DNA from: Epinephelus fuscoguttatus
Lineage: Eukaryota > Chordata > Actinopteri > Perciformes > Serranidae
Length of the DNA: 64,000 nucleotides
NCBI RefSeq assembly: GCF_011397635.1
Contig: NC_064766.1
Span: 42,465,100 to 42,529,099 of the forward strand
Direction: 5' to 3'
Both the position numbers and the translations under genes were made by a program. Under the pieces are notes generated by a model. The model searched no databases. It was not told the origin of the DNA and was given only the letters and a program-made list of their open reading frames with translations. The first letter of the stretch is position 1, and every line of letters begins with the position of its first letter. Below, in pieces: positions 1-42,079 of the stretch.

Positions 1-29195
<29,195 letters not shown>

Positions 29196-29900
29196 CAACC
29201 ACAGAGACAAGTGTGAGGCCGCCGCCACCGCCGCCACAAGCCCCGCCCACACACAGAGGTCACACAGGTGACAGTGGCTGGAGTCAGTTGGTCAGTGATG
29301 CCAACAGGAACAAACTAACTGCACCTGGATGTAAATAGACTATTATTCTGCCTGACAGTCTTACCATAGCAACAGTGTTACCATAGCAACCCAGCATGCA
29401 GACCCAAGCGGGCCAGTAGCAAAACAATCTGCAGAGTAGGAAAAGGTCAGAGGTCACTGGGAGCAGGATTCTGATTGGACAGCAGCTCGTCTCACCACCA
29501 GCCAATCACAGAAGCACAACTGAAGGAAAGAGGCACAACATCCATCTGACGTCTGTCTCTGTCCTTTGTGTCCGTCCAGCTTGTCCTGGCTCCCAACTCG
29601 TCAAAAAACAGAGCTTTGTCAGTGGACACTGGCGTCAGACACGGACGCAAAGAGGCGCCTCACCCTGAGATGCAGTCAGTTTGTAATGTTGCCAGCAGCA
29701 ACCGTCACATAAAGAGTGAGTCTGTAATCAGAGGACGGGGATGGAGGTGGACGAGACCAATAGACACTGAACCTTCACCCTGGACGCCGCTGTTCGTGTC
29801 ACGTTTGAATTTTAAACCAAACCAGGATGTTTTTTTTAAACCTAACTGCGTGATTTTTTTTTCCTGAACTGAAGGAAATAAAAGTAAATTTGAGGTGTTT
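29196..29900 (+). promoter_or_regulatory. asap1: asap1 3' untranslated region with candidate polyadenylation signal
   Basis: No coding potential follows the stop. The first AATAAA in a plausible setting is at 29877-29882, about 680 bases downstream. The transcript may run further: another AATAAA lies near 36244, but the gypsy remnant at 30413-32588 sits in between. Transcript data would be needed to choose. Confidence 0.45.
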
Positions 29901-30412
29901 CATAGACGCTGTAACTTTATTTTGAAAAGGCTGTTGGCATGTAATGAGCACAAACTGAGCACTTCCTGTGAAAACAGAAGTTTATTTTGAAAAAAAACAA
30001 ACAAAACACGATGATGTAACAAACTGAAACACTGTCCCTGGACGTCTGTAACAGAGCCGTGCAGGTCCAATGACAAGGAGTCGGTAATTGATGAGTTGGG
30101 ATGAGAACGTGTCGTCCTGTCTCACCTCATGCAGAGGAAATGGCAGCGACGTCCTCATCCTCCTCACAGCTAAGCAGGAGCACTTCCTGTGTGTGGATGT
30201 CCACAGATCATGAACCTGAGTGGCTGGACTGATGCAGTCTGACTGTTTCCTGTTTACCTGTGTCAAACAGCCAACTGGCTTCATCTGTTGGCATCAGAAA
30301 CTGAAGGTCATTCACAAAACAGACTCGCCATCAATAGGAGGCGTCATGTCGGGAGAGACTAATGTGCGGGTAAAGGTAGCGAGCATTCAGTGTACGTCTC
30401 CACAGACAGAGG

Positions 30413-30767
30413 TGTTAGGGGCAATAGCAAGTGAACCCAAATGCAGACACGAGCGGGAGCCAGGAATCAGTTAACTGTATTTATTGTAGAGCCAGGGATA
30501 CAGGGGTTGGAGGTAGGGCAGCAGGTTGGGGAGCGGATCCAGAGGAGTTGAGGGAGAGCATGAGACTGAAGATACACAGGAGCAAAAATTAGTCACGGGA
30601 AAAACTTCCAAAAAACAGAGCACAAATTCAAGGCTTGAGCGTAACACTAACTATGTAGAGATTACAATCTGGCGAGTGGAGATGGCAGAGCTGAGTATAA
30701 GAAGAGGTCTTGATTATGGCAATGAGGTGCACCTGGTGGCTCCGCCCTGACTCCGGCATACCTGCAG

Positions 30768-30804
<37 letters not shown>

Positions 30805-30852
30805 GGGGAGGAAGACGGCTACTGTGACGTCATTCCAGGGGCCGATGTAACA
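30413..30852 (-). mobile_element. 3' LTR of gypsy-type retrotransposon
   Basis: Read on the minus strand the LTR begins TGTTACATCGGCCCC at 30852 and ends CCCCTAACA at 30413 (440 bases, TG...CA). Immediately upstream on that strand is AGAGGGGGGGGTAC, a typical polypurine tract. A GA microsatellite lies at 30771-30801. Confidence 0.8.
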
Positions 30853-32499
30853 GTACCCCCCCCTCTATGGGCGCCACCTGGCGTCCGACCAGGCTTGTCA
30901 GGGTGGGTGGCATGGAACTCCCATACGAGGGAGGGGTCCAGAATCTATTTATGGGGCACCCAGCAGCGCTCCTCGGGTCCTTTTCTTTCCCAATCCACTA
31001 AATACTGTAAACCACGGCCCCCCGTGGCGCACATCCAACAGCCGTCGAACTGTATAAGCCAGATGGTTGTCGATCATCCGGGGTGGTGGAGGCACTGCAA
31101 CAGGAGGGGACAAAGGGCTGCAGCGGACAGGCTTAATGAGGGAAACATGGAAGGTGGGGTGAATCCTGAGAGAGGTTGGCAGTTTTAGGCGTACAGCAGG
31201 GGGATTAATGACACTCAATTTCAAAAGGACCAATGAACCGAGGGGCAAGTTTCTTTGAGTCAACTTTCAGGGGGAGATCCTTGGAAGAAAGCCATACCTT
31301 TTGGCCAGGGGCATATACTGGAGTGGGGGCAGGATGACAGTTGGCTTGAATCTGGGACCTGGTGGAAGCACGGAGAAGAGCAGCCCTAGCCTTGGGATTG
31401 AAGGTACTGCAACCTCTGCTTCCTGAGATGGGAATTGCGGGGGTTGGTAACCGAGTGTGCATTCAAAAGGTGACATACCAGAGGAAGCGTTGACCAGGGT
31501 GTTGTGGGCGTATTCCACCCAAGCCAGTTGTGCACTCCAGGAGGATGGGCTGGTGGAAGTCACACAACGTAGAGCTGTTTCCATCTCTTGGTTGGCCCGC
31601 TCAGTCTGGCCGTTAGACTGTGGGAAAGGCTGAGGAAAGGCTGACATTAGTGTCAAGGGCAGAACAGAAAGCTTTCCATACCTGGGAGGTGAACTGAGGT
31701 CCTCAGAGACGATGTCAGAAGGGATGTCATGCAGACGAAACACATGAGTAACCATGAGGTCAGCAGTCTCCCTGGAGGAGGGGAGCTTGGGTATGGCAAG
31801 CCGGCGGCGGGTTTAGTTGAGGTCTTGTTTTGGGCACAGACCGAGCAGGCAGAGACAAACTCTGGAACATCCCTCTCCAAGGATGGCCACCAGAAGCTGC
31901 GACGCAGGAAGGCAAGTGTCCGATTAACACCAGGGTGGCAGGTCAGATGGGTGGAATGGGTCCACTGGAGAACAGCAGAGTGTACAGAATCAGGAACAAA
32001 CAAGGCATTAATGGGACCGTTACCTGGATCAGGTTGATTCTGCTGAGCTTGACGAACATGTGATTCAGTCTCCTAAGCAACAGCGGCAACAATGCATGTG
32101 GATGGCAGGATGGGGTCTGGCTTAGAACTGCAGCTGTCAGCAGTGAACTGGCGGGAAAGGGCGTCTGGCTTGACGTTTCTAGATCCAGGGCGATAAGTGA
32201 GTGAGAAATTGAACCGACCAAAAAACAGAGCCCACCTTGCTTGTCGGGAGTTGAGACAGTTCTTGTGATCCGTCCAGACTATGAAGGAGTGAGCAGCACC
32301 TTCTAGCCAGTGATGCCATTCCTCTAAGGCTAACTTGACTGCCAGGAGTTCACGGTTTCCAATGTCGTAGGTCATTTCTGCAGATGAGAGTTTTCGGGAA
32401 AAGAATGCACATGGCTGAAGTTTATGGTCAGAAGGGGAACGTTGGGATAACACTGCACCTACCCAGCCAGGAATCAGTTAATTGTATTTATTGTAGAGC

Positions 32500-32536
<37 letters not shown>

Positions 32537-32588
32537 GGAGGGGAAGACAGCTACTGTGATGTCATTCCAGGGGCCGATGTAATACAGA
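30853..32588 (-). mobile_element. degraded Ty3/gypsy pol remnant with fused partial LTR
   Basis: Minus strand from 32453: RNase H ([41 protein letters not shown]), integrase zinc region ([19 protein letters not shown] near 31870), integrase core ([32 protein letters not shown]), GPF motif RFIGPFEIE and a chromodomain-adjacent FHVSLIKPV near 31140. At least four frameshifts break it. Gag, protease and most of RT are absent: a partial LTR (32463-32588) abuts the RNase H coding at about 32460. Confidence 0.82.
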
Positions 32589-35500
32589 AGTGCGTGGTTA
32601 ATAATGAATGGCTTCTGAACAACAAATTAAAAACCCGACTCAGGAGAGGACGACTGTGAGGCGCTGTGAGGCTCACCTGTGAGAGCATGGAGAAAGGCCT
32701 TGTGCTTGCTGCAGTGGCAGCAGGGTCGATTTCGACTCACGGCTCTTTGCTGCGTGTCATCCCATCTGTCTCTGCCCCATCACGCTGATACTGTCCCATC
32801 ACATAAAGGCTGAACAGTCAAAAAACAAAAAAAAATCTTTAAAAAAAACAAGGCCAACTGTCGCTGAGCAGGATGTGAACTCTCTGGTCAGGTTGAGGGG
32901 CGGGGCTCCAGTCAGCTGTGTTAAAGGGAAAAAGCATCAAGACAACAGAGCGCCAGTGTGGGCACGTATCCGGGCCAGATAACCTTATCACTGTGTTTCT
33001 ACTGTGTGTGATCTGTGTCAGCGAACCAGAGTCAGAGCCTCGTTACTGCTCCCTGTCATTGCTGCTCAGGCCTGATGATGACACAAAGTCACAGTAACAG
33101 AGTAAAATACTGTGGAAATGTTTTGGAAATATGTCAGTCCAGATGTGTGGAACAAAAAGGGACGATTGTCCGTCAGAGTAGATTCAGGGTCACTGTTCTT
33201 AAACACACACGTTTCATGATCCTGGTGTGACGTTTAATGAGAGCGATGTTTGTTTCAGCCTCCCTCTCTGTCCAACTCTCGTGTTTCCTCCTGAATCTTT
33301 TACACTTAAACAGCAGGAAGAAGAAGAAGAAGAAGAAGAAGAAGAAGAAGAAGAAGAAGAAGAAGACGTCCACCCTGTGATTCACATTAACTCCTGAATG
33401 TTCTGTGTTCTTCCTTGGTTGGTTTCATCCTTCCACCAAGTTTCATAAAAATCTGGAGCCGTATTCACAAACGTCCTGAGAATCAGTCAGGGGTCAGAGG
33501 TTAGGATGATTCAGGAATGTTTTCAGAGAAAGTTTGAGTGATGAAGGGACAGAAACTGTGACCTCAGTGAGGAGGTGTGGTCGACCCTGTTGTTAGGTGT
33601 GATGTGATTGGTTGTCAGAGACACGCCCCTCTGTGAGCCTGTAAGGTGTGAGGACACCCAGTGGACATGAGATGAACTGCATCACAATATGAGACTGAAG
33701 GTGTTGTTACTGTTAAGCCCCGTCTCCACCAAACCCTTTCAGTCCAGCACCTGTGGAACCAGCAGTAAGCCTTCAGACATGGTACCTAGACCCTGGGTGT
33801 GTTCAGACAGTCCTCTTAAATGTGGGCGGGGTTGTTGTCACTCACTGCTCCGTCCAGCACTCGCTGTATTTCCTCATCAGCGGTGACACAGATGGAAGTC
33901 TGCACCTGGTTTATCGTCCACAGAACGAGGCTGCACGCCCACATTTTCACAACAAAATAGAACAGGCTGCAGTGAGAGTCTCTCTCCATGGGATATTTCA
34001 AAATAGCAGCTTTGTGCATTTAGTCCTTCTCAGGCAAGCTCAGGGGTTTAGTGTTGCTGTAGCCCACAGGAAGTGAGGATTAGAATATATGACCTTCATA
34101 TAATCCGCTCCAAATGAATCTATATTTTTAAAGTCATTACTAAAAGTGTGTGTCATATAAAAACTAAAGTGATGGTCAAAGTTGTCACAGTGAAATTTAA
34201 GGTGTGCTGATGGATTCACGTCATCAACTCATGCATTGAGTAACATTACAAGTTAACGTTCCACCTTAAAAGTTGCCGGCAGTCGGCCCAGTGAATGAAG
34301 TTATTTTTTTCTCTTTCATTTTATAGTTGTAGTTTACTGATGTATGAACAGAGGTTACATAAAACCAGAGTGAGCGTCCTCTACTGACCAATCAGACTGC
34401 AGGGTTTCTAGCTCCACCTTTTAGTACCAGATCTGTGTGCTAGGTACCCCAACAGAGGGGGGACCAAACATGGGGACGCTAAGGAACGCTTCTGTTGGGA
34501 CCATCCACAACTTTCACTGTGGAGACAGAAACTATGAACAGCTGGGAGGAGGCGGGGCTTCAGTCGTGATCACTGCTGATGAAGGTTGAGACAGACTCAA
34601 CTCATTACTGATGTGTTTTTACAGTTTTTCTCAGTGATGTCATGATTTTATTTCCAGTGTTATAGTGTTGTTTCATTGGGTGGGAAATGTGTGCGTCTCC
34701 CTGATGACATAATCTAATCTGTAGCATTTCATTTCCTCTGTCCACCACGTTTGGAGAATATTTTCCTGACCTCTCTGTGTTTCCACCATTTTCTCCTCTG
34801 ATTCACAAACTCTATAAGTCCTCCTCCTCCTAAAGTAATAAATAAGAGGGAACGACCCCTCACCTCCTGACTCAGATTCAAAATAGTTCCATGTCAGATA
34901 CACTCTAACTGTATTTACTGTACCTACGTGTATAAAACACACACCTGTACCTGTACATACTGCACACCTGTTTACACCTGTTTCTGTCGTGATTTATCCT
35001 GTTTCCTCTCAGCATAGTCTCACTCTGATTTCAGTCTGAACAACTCAAGAGGAGAAGTCGAATACGACTCCCAGAGAGCATTGCTGTAAGAGTCATGCCA
35101 TCAGAAAGCTTCAGGTGTAAACCAATAAGGAGACCCAGGGGTGAGATGTAGCTGTAACAGATGGAGGACCCAGGATTGAGCCCTGAGGGACACCACAGCT
35201 GTCAGAACAAAACCAGTCAGGATCAGTTTGTGTTCAGAGGATTAAAAATCTGTCCTTAAGACGTTTTAGTTAAACTGCAGTAAATTCACCACTGATTTTT
35301 TTTAACCTTTTTATTTTAATAAAGATAAACTCACTAGAGACACAGCATCCTCAGTTCACCAAACCTCCTCCAGACTCACTGAGACATTCAGACTGAATCC
35401 TCTCATTACTCCCATCAATTAATTGTAACAATATAATTAACATATGTATTTTAAAGTGATTCATTAATGGATATATTAAGGTATTTTAAGGGTTAAACTC

Positions 35501-36345
35501 CCTTTCAATTGATTAAACAACATGAAAGAAGTTCATTAATTTATACATTAAAATAACTTAATTTATCAAGCAATCTTAAACCCTTAATTTAAACCATTAA
35601 ATGAAATATGATCCATTAGTTTTCCATGAATTATCCCCAAATTTCAGGGTCCCTGTAATGTTACTCTGAAAAACAGTTTTTACCCTTTAAATAATAATAA
35701 AAAAAACCCCTCTTAATAACCTGGAAATTAAAGTCATGTTCTTCTTGAAATCTCCTTTATTAAGTGCTTTTTAAGTTACATTTTTTTAGTGGGTTTAGTT
35801 TTTATGAATTAAAGGCATGGTTCAATTTTAAGTTTTTTTTTAAAGGGGTTATTTAAGGCATGACTAAGGGATTGTTGTTCTGTGTTTTGATGGAGTAATA
35901 AAATCAGGGAGTGTCTTCTGTTGTCACATGATTTTATTATTTTTTGATGCCAGATAAAGAGACATTCTGGTTAGCCTAGCTTAGCACAAAGACTGGAGAC
36001 AGAAGGGAACAGTTAGCCTAGCATGTAACTTCACTGTCAGTTAAACTTATCACCAAAGAAAACAGAAAACATTATTATGACCTTAATGTCTCGGTCAGGT
36101 TCATGTCAGAATAAATAAATAAAATTGTTGTTGCCTCTCATACTTGTGTTATGTTTTTCCATAATGAGTTAATGATCTGGTCGTTAAGAGTTTAACCTTT
36201 ATTTATTCACAGTTTGTGTCTGAAGGAGAATTAAACTGATTTCAATAAAAGGTCTTTTGACTGAAGATGTTTGTTTATGTTGTTTTATGTGAAATATGAC
36301 CTGAAGGAAAACTCATCAGTCTGTTCCTGCAACACTGCTCTGCTG
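32589..36345. other. intergenic sequence without recognised genes
   Basis: No ORF here resembles a protein. A GAA microsatellite is at 33313-33366. From 35270 to 35880 the DNA is A/T-rich with many TTTAAGG/CCTTAA motifs. An AATAAA near 36244 could end a long asap1 3' untranslated region. Confidence 0.4.
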
Positions 36346-39235
36346 CCGGGACTGAGTTGGGACTGAGCTGGGACTGAGCCGGGACTGAGTTGGGACTGAG
36401 TTGGGACTGAGCCGGGACTGAGTTGGGACTGAGTTGGGACTGAGCTGGGACTGAGTTGGGACTGAGCTGGGACTGAGTTGGGACTGAGCTGGGACTGAGC
36501 CGGGACTGAGTTGGGACTGAGCTGGGACTGAGCTGGGACTGAGCTGGGACTGAGCCGGGACTGAGTTGGGACTGAGCTGAGACTGAGCTGGGACTGAGTT
36601 GGGACTGAGTTGGGACTGAGCTGGGACTGAGTTGGGACTGAGCTGGGACTGAGCCGGGACTGAGTTGGGACTGAGTTGGGACTGAGCTGGGACTGAGCTG
36701 GGACTGAGCTGGGACTGAGTTGGGACTGAGTTGGGACTGAGCTGGGACTGAGTTGGGACTGAGCTGGGACTGAGCTGGGACTGAGTTGGGACTGAGCCGG
36801 GACTGAGTTGGTACTGAGTTGGGACTGAGCTGGGACTGAGCTGGGACTGAGTTGGGACTGAGCCGGGACTGAGTTGGGACTGAGTTGGGACTGAGCCGGG
36901 ACTGAGCCGGGACTGAGCCGGGGCTGAGCCGGGGCTGAGCCGGGACTGAGTTGGGACTGAACTGGGACTGAGCTGGGACTGAGCTGGGACTGAGCTGGGA
37001 CTGAGTTGGGACTGAGCTGGGACTGAGTTGGGACTGAGTTGGGACTGAGCCGGGACTGAGTTGGGACTGAGCTGGGACTGAGTTGGGACTGAGCTGGGAC
37101 TGAGCCGGGACTGAGTTGGGACTGAGCTGGGACTGAGTTGGGACTGAGCCGGGACTGAGTTGGGACTGAGTTGGGACTGAGCTGGGACTGAGTTGGGACT
37201 GAGCTGGGACTGAGTTGGGACTGAGCCGGGACTGAGTTGGGACTGAGTTGGGACTGAGCTGGGACTGAGTTGGGACTGAGCTGAGACTGAGCTGGGACTG
37301 AGTTGGGACTGAGCCGGGACTGAGCCGGGACTGAGTTGGGACTGAGCTGGGACTGAGTTGGGACTGAGCCGGGACTGAGTTGGTACTGAGTTGGGACTGA
37401 GCTGGGACTGAGCTGGGACTGAGTTGGGACTGAGCCGGGACTGAGTTGGGACTGAGTTGGGACTGAGCTGGGACTGAGTTGGGACTGAACTGGGACTGAG
37501 CTGGGACTGAGTTGGGACTGAGCTGGGACTGAGCTGGGACTGAGCTGGGACTGAGTTGGGACTGAGCCGGGACTGAGCCGGGGCTGAGCCGGGGCTGAGC
37601 CGGGACTGAGTTGGGACTGAGCTGGGACTGAGCTGGGACTGAGTTGGGACTGAGCTGGGACTGAGCTGGGACTGAGTTGGGACTGAGCTGGGACTGAGTT
37701 GGGACTGAGTTGGGACTGAGCCGGGACTGAGTTGGGACTGAGCTGGGACTGAGTTGGGACTGAGCTGGGACTGAGCCGGGACTGAGTTGGGACTAAGCTG
37801 GGACTGAGCCGGGACTGAGTTGGGACTGAGCTGGGACTGAGCCGGGGCTGAGCCGGGACTGAGTTGGGACTGAGCTGGGACTGAGTTGGGACTGAGCTGG
37901 GACTGAGCTGGGACTGAGCCGGGACTGAGTTGGGACTGAGCTGGGACTGAGTTGGGACTGAGCCGGGACTGAGTTGGGACTGAGTTGGGACTGAGCTGGG
38001 ACTGAGTTGGGACTGAGCTGAGACTGAGCCGGGACTGAGCTGGGACTGAGCTGGGACTGAGTTGGGACTGAGTTGGGACTGAGCTGGGACTGAGCTGGGA
38101 CTGAGCTGGGACTGAGCTGGGACTGAGCTGGGACTGAGTTGGGACTGAGTTGGGACTGAGCTGGGACTGAGCCGGGGCTGAGCCGGGACTGAGTTGGGAC
38201 TGAACTGGGACTGAGCTGGGACTGAGTTAGGACTGAGCTGGGACTGAGTTGGGACTGAACTGGGACTGAGCTGGGACTGAGTTAGGACTGAGTTGGGACT
38301 GAGCTGGGACTGAGCTGGGACTGAGCTGGGACTGAGTTGGGACTGAGTTGGGACTGAGCTGGGACTGAGCTGGGACTGAGTTGGGACTGAGCTGAGACTG
38401 AGCTGGGACTGAGTTGGGACTGAGCTGGGACTGAGCTGGGACTGAGCTGGGACTGAGTTGGGACTGAGTTGGGACTGAGCTGGGACTGAGTTGGGACTGA
38501 GTTGGGACTGAGCTGAGACTGAGCTGGGACTGAGTTGGGACTGAGCTGGGACTGAGTTGGGACTGAGTTGGGACTGAGCCGGGACTGAGCCGGGACTGAG
38601 CTGGGACTGAGTTGGGACTGAGTTGGGACTGAGCTGGGACTGAGCTGGGACTGAGCCGGGGCTGAGCCGGGACTGAGTTGGGACTGAACTGGGACTGAGT
38701 TAGGACTGAGTTAGGACTGAGCTGGGACTGAGCTGGGACTGAGCTGGGACTGAGCTGGGACTGAGTTGGGACTGAGTTGGGACTGAGCTGAGACTGAGCT
38801 GGGACTGAGTTGGGACTGAGCCGGGACTGAGTTGGGACTGAGCCGGGACTGAGTTGGGACTGAGCTGAGACTGAGCCGGGACTGAGCCGGGGCTGAGCCG
38901 GGACTGAGCCGGGACTGAGCTGGGACTGAGCTGGGACTGAGTTGGGACTGAGTTGGGACTGAGCTGGGACTGAGCCGGGACTGAGTTGGGACTGAGCTGG
39001 GACTGAGCCGGGACTGAGCCGGGACTGAGTTGGGACTGAGCTGGGACTGAGTTGGGACTGAGCCGGGACTGAGTTGAGACTGAGTTGGGACTGAGCTGGG
39101 ACTGAGTTGGGACTGAGCCGGGACTGAGTTGGGACTGAGCTGGGACTGAGTTGGGACTGAGCTGGGACTGAGCTGGGACTGAGTTGGGACTGAGTTGGAA
39201 CTGAGCTGGGACTGAGCTGGGACTGAGCTGGAGCA
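36346..39235. repeat. 11-bp minisatellite, about 262 units
   Basis: Unit GGGACTGAGYT or GGGACTGAGCC, with rare GGTACTGAG, GGGGCTGAG, TAGGACTGAG and GAGACTGAG variants. It spans 2.9 kb between the two genes. The plus strand is strongly G over C. Eleven-base units give long open frames in all three minus-strand frames; these are not genes. Confidence 0.97.
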
Positions 39236-39389
39236 GCACACTGCATGAAACTCCCAGCCTGTCGTCCTCTCTGTGGTCGGTCCGCTGTCCAATCAGTACT
39301 CGACTCACTGCAGTGCCATCATGTGAAAGATGCATCATGGAAAAAAAGTATTTGGTTATAATTTGTGTTTTAATCAAAACTGTGTTCTG

Positions 39390-39610
39390 AAGTCAATAAC
39401 CCCTTTTCCACCGCAGGAACTTTTCACATTTACCCGGGATTTTGAAAAGCCTCGGCATATTGACTTGTGGGAGGGGCTGTTGATGACTTGTGGGAGGAGC
39501 TGTTGATGGCACTGCACGTATGAGCCACAGGCGGTGGATAAACAGGAAACAGCTGATAGCAGGAATTAGCGAGCAGCTAGTAGCAAGAGGGAAGCACAAA
39601 TACACTTGTC
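39390..39610 (-). repeat. dispersed repeat with short tandem GACTTGTGGGAGGRGCTGTT
   Basis: Matches, in reverse orientation, 63710-63990 across TGTTTATCCACCGCC, GCTATCAGCTGTTTCCTGTT and CTTGCTACTAGCTGCTCGCT. Here the 23-bp GACTTGTGGGAGG unit occurs about twice; there it occurs eight or more times. Confidence 0.75.
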
Positions 39611-39619
39611 AGATTTAGG

Positions 39620-40200
39620 GTGATACCAAAAAGAAGCTCAGGAGACATTTTTACAGTTTTCAGATACAATCTTCTGCTCCAGCCATCTCCAGCTACCCTC
39701 ATCCGCTTGATCTTTCTTAAATGCCCAGGACATCAGGTATACACCATATGCTAAATAATTTGTGGACACGTCTGGTATCCCTAATCCACCCTTCGTCCTA
39801 GGGACAGACATGTTTTTTAAACCAATTCTAGGTTTTATATCTTTCCACAGGAGCAAAGAAAATACTGTATTAATCTCTTTGAAACTTTTCTGAGGGATTT
39901 CTAAAGGAATAGCAGAAAAAAGAAAAGCTAATCTCATTGTGAGCACCTCTGCCCTCCCCCACAGTGACAATGGTACGTTTGTCCATCTATTCAAATCATC
40001 CAGCACAGTTTTTAATCATTTGGGGCCATTCAACTGAAAAACTCTGTCAATTGGAAATGTGACGTTAACACCAAGATATCGCATACCTTCTGACCTCCAC
40101 ACAACAGGAGTAGAGCTCCATTGACCAGGGTGTGTGAGATGATTTAAAGAGATGGCCTCGCTCTCAGTTGTACCCAGAAACATGCCAAAATAAGTTTAAG
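39620..40200 (-). mobile_element. L1-type LINE ORF2 fragment
   Basis: Minus strand: TESEAISLN near 40160, GMRYLGVNVTFPIDRVFQLN (40090-40030), then after one stop LDDLNRWTNVPLSLWGRAEV (40006 on) and PRTKGGLGIPD. This is the segment C-terminal to RT in vertebrate L1/Tx1 ORF2. Both ends are truncated. Confidence 0.78.
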
Positions 40201-40545
40201 CAAAGGGGGCACAGAGTGAGCAGGTCTAGACAATAAATATCGTCTGCGTAAAGGTTAGCTGTTCGCCTGTTCGAGTCCCCGTCCAGACCAAAATATGGAG
40301 TGTGGACTGGTGGCTGGAGAGGTGCCAGTTCACCTCCTGGACACTGTCGAGGTGCCCTTGAGCAAGGCACTGAACCCCCCAGCCGCTCTGGGCGCCTGAC
40401 CAAAGGGCAGCCCCCTCACTCTGACATCTCTCCACTTTGTGCATGTATAGGTCCTGTTTGTGTCTTTCGGACCTGTGTGTAACTGACAAGCAAGAGTGAA
40501 AACATTGAATTTCCCCTCAGGGGGATTAATAAAGGAAATAAACTT
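40195..40545 (+). mobile_element. V-SINE-like element, copy 1
   Basis: Contains GCCTGTTCGAGTCCCCGTCC (B-box-like), AGGTGCCCTTGAGCAAGGCA, CCCCCTCACTCTGACATCTC and an ATTAATAAAGGAAATAAA tail. It matches the copy at 47877-48175; the first part of the tRNA-like head is degraded. Assignment to the V-SINE group rests on my recollection of the central domain. Confidence 0.72.
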
Positions 40546-40879
40546 AAACACATCATTTCCAGCATCAGCCCACTCTGCAGCTCCAGGGAGATGACAACGG
40601 ATGACGAACACACACACACAGAAATGCCAGTAGGCTGAAAACAAAACAAAAAACAGGAGGAAGAACATTGTCCCTCCTCTATCCATGAACCAACGGGAGC
40701 AGGCGTCAAGTCACTCAAAGCGTCCCGCAGTCAGTGATTGGCCAGGTCCTGTCTCACCTGGCTCTCGCCTACTGCTGTGACAGTCATTGATCCTTATCCA
40801 AACACAGACGGAAGGTGAGCTCTCAGGTCCTGGTCAGCTTCATCAGGTGCTGCATGAATATATTCTTCACCCACGGTCA

Positions 40880-41165
40880 CAGTAAGTCTTGCAGGGAACA
40901 GCAGGCTGTAGCAACTTCTTCTTCATGTCCGCATACTCGGTGCGCCTTTGTTGGATGTCAGCTGGAAGATCTTGAAACACCCGGAAAGTTGTACCGTTCC
41001 AAGACAGCTTTTTGGTCTTGGTCGCAGCCCCCAAGATGAGCTGCCAATGGCTCCATCTCAACAGCCACACAGGAGACGGCCTCGTGGTTCTCCTGGGTCG
41101 GGCGCAGGCTGAAAGAAGACTGCCTGGGCTTTCCTGCAAATTTGCACAATTCCTGTTTAAAACGG
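40880..41165 (-). mobile_element. L1-type ORF1 fragment
   Basis: Minus strand near 41010-40890 reads LSWNGTTFRVFQDLPADIQQ and RRTEYADMKKKLLQ, like the C-terminal RNA-binding domain of L1 ORF1p. It lies upstream of the ORF2 fragment on the same strand, so both may be remains of one L1 with a large internal deletion. Confidence 0.6.
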
Positions 41166-41204
41166 GCTATGGATTTGTCAGACATTTCACATGCAGGTAA
41201 AAAG

Positions 41205-41625
41205 TCATGAAGCCCTTAAAATCTACTTCATGTGTTCATTAAGGGCTTCTTACATTAACATGTTTAGTGGTGAAAGTCACGGGGCTCTTAAAATCGATGT
41301 CATGTGTTTCGTGAGGGTATTTTAAATTAAGGTGTTTTAAGGGTAAAGTTTTGAATCCCTCAAATTTTAAGTCATGTGTTTATAAAGGGCTTTTACAAAT
41401 AAAGTGTTTTATGGGGAAAGTCATCCAGCCCTTAAAATCCACCTAATGTATTAATTAAGGGCTTTTAAAAATCAAAGTGTTTTAATGAGAAATTCACGAA
41501 GTCCTTAAAACCTATCCATGTGTTCATTAAGGGCTTTTAAAAATAAGGTATTCTAGTGGTGAAAGTCACAAGGCCCTTGAAGACTATTTCATGTGTTTAG
41601 TAATAGTATTTCAAATTAAAGGATA
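41205..41625. repeat. diverged tandem repeat of about 75 bp
   Basis: Five to six units share AAGTCAYGAAGCCCTTAAAA, CATGTGTTTATTAAGGGCTT and TTTTAAATTAAGGTGTTTTA. Copies differ by substitutions and small indels, so the array is older than the other minisatellites here. Confidence 0.75.
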
Positions 41626-41780
41626 AATTAAGGATCTTGATTTATGTTCAGATGTCATTAAGACAGGGTCCATCAAGGGGATTTTAAGGGATGATTGTTT
41701 GGGGGAGTCAGTGAACTTGTTACTGACCAACAGTTTGATTTGTTGATCATCCTGACCAGCAGGGGGCGGTAAAACATCCA

Positions 41781-41783
<3 letters not shown>

Positions 41784-41832
<49 letters not shown>
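41784..41832. repeat. CA microsatellite
   Basis: About 24 CA units; a second run of about 15 units is at 41964-41994. Confidence 0.96.
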
Positions 41833-41834
<2 letters not shown>

Positions 41835-41960
41835 GGGTCCTGCCAGTTTGATTGATTAAGTGATGATTTATTACATTAATGTGACAAACTTAATAATAAA
41901 GTAAAAATAAAGTCACTTACAGTCTGTTGAAAGTGTTTGATTTTTTTTATTTTTTTACCC

Positions 41961-41996
<36 letters not shown>

Positions 41997-42079
41997 GTGG
42001 ACAGTTCCCCGGAGGAGGAGGAGGAGGAGGAGGACAGGTGTATCGAACAGCTGGCTATATTGGCTGTGTGACGCATTGA

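Noticed and set aside
30413..32588. endogenous retrovirus
   Set aside because: Integrase and RNase H are of the gypsy/chromovirus type and no envelope-like coding is visible.
36346..39235. immunoglobulin switch region
   Set aside because: Only base composition is similar; there are no constant-region genes here and teleosts do not class-switch.
38227..39246. 339-codon minus-strand Ser/Pro/Gln-rich open frame
   Set aside because: Translation of the 11-bp array; all three frames are open there.
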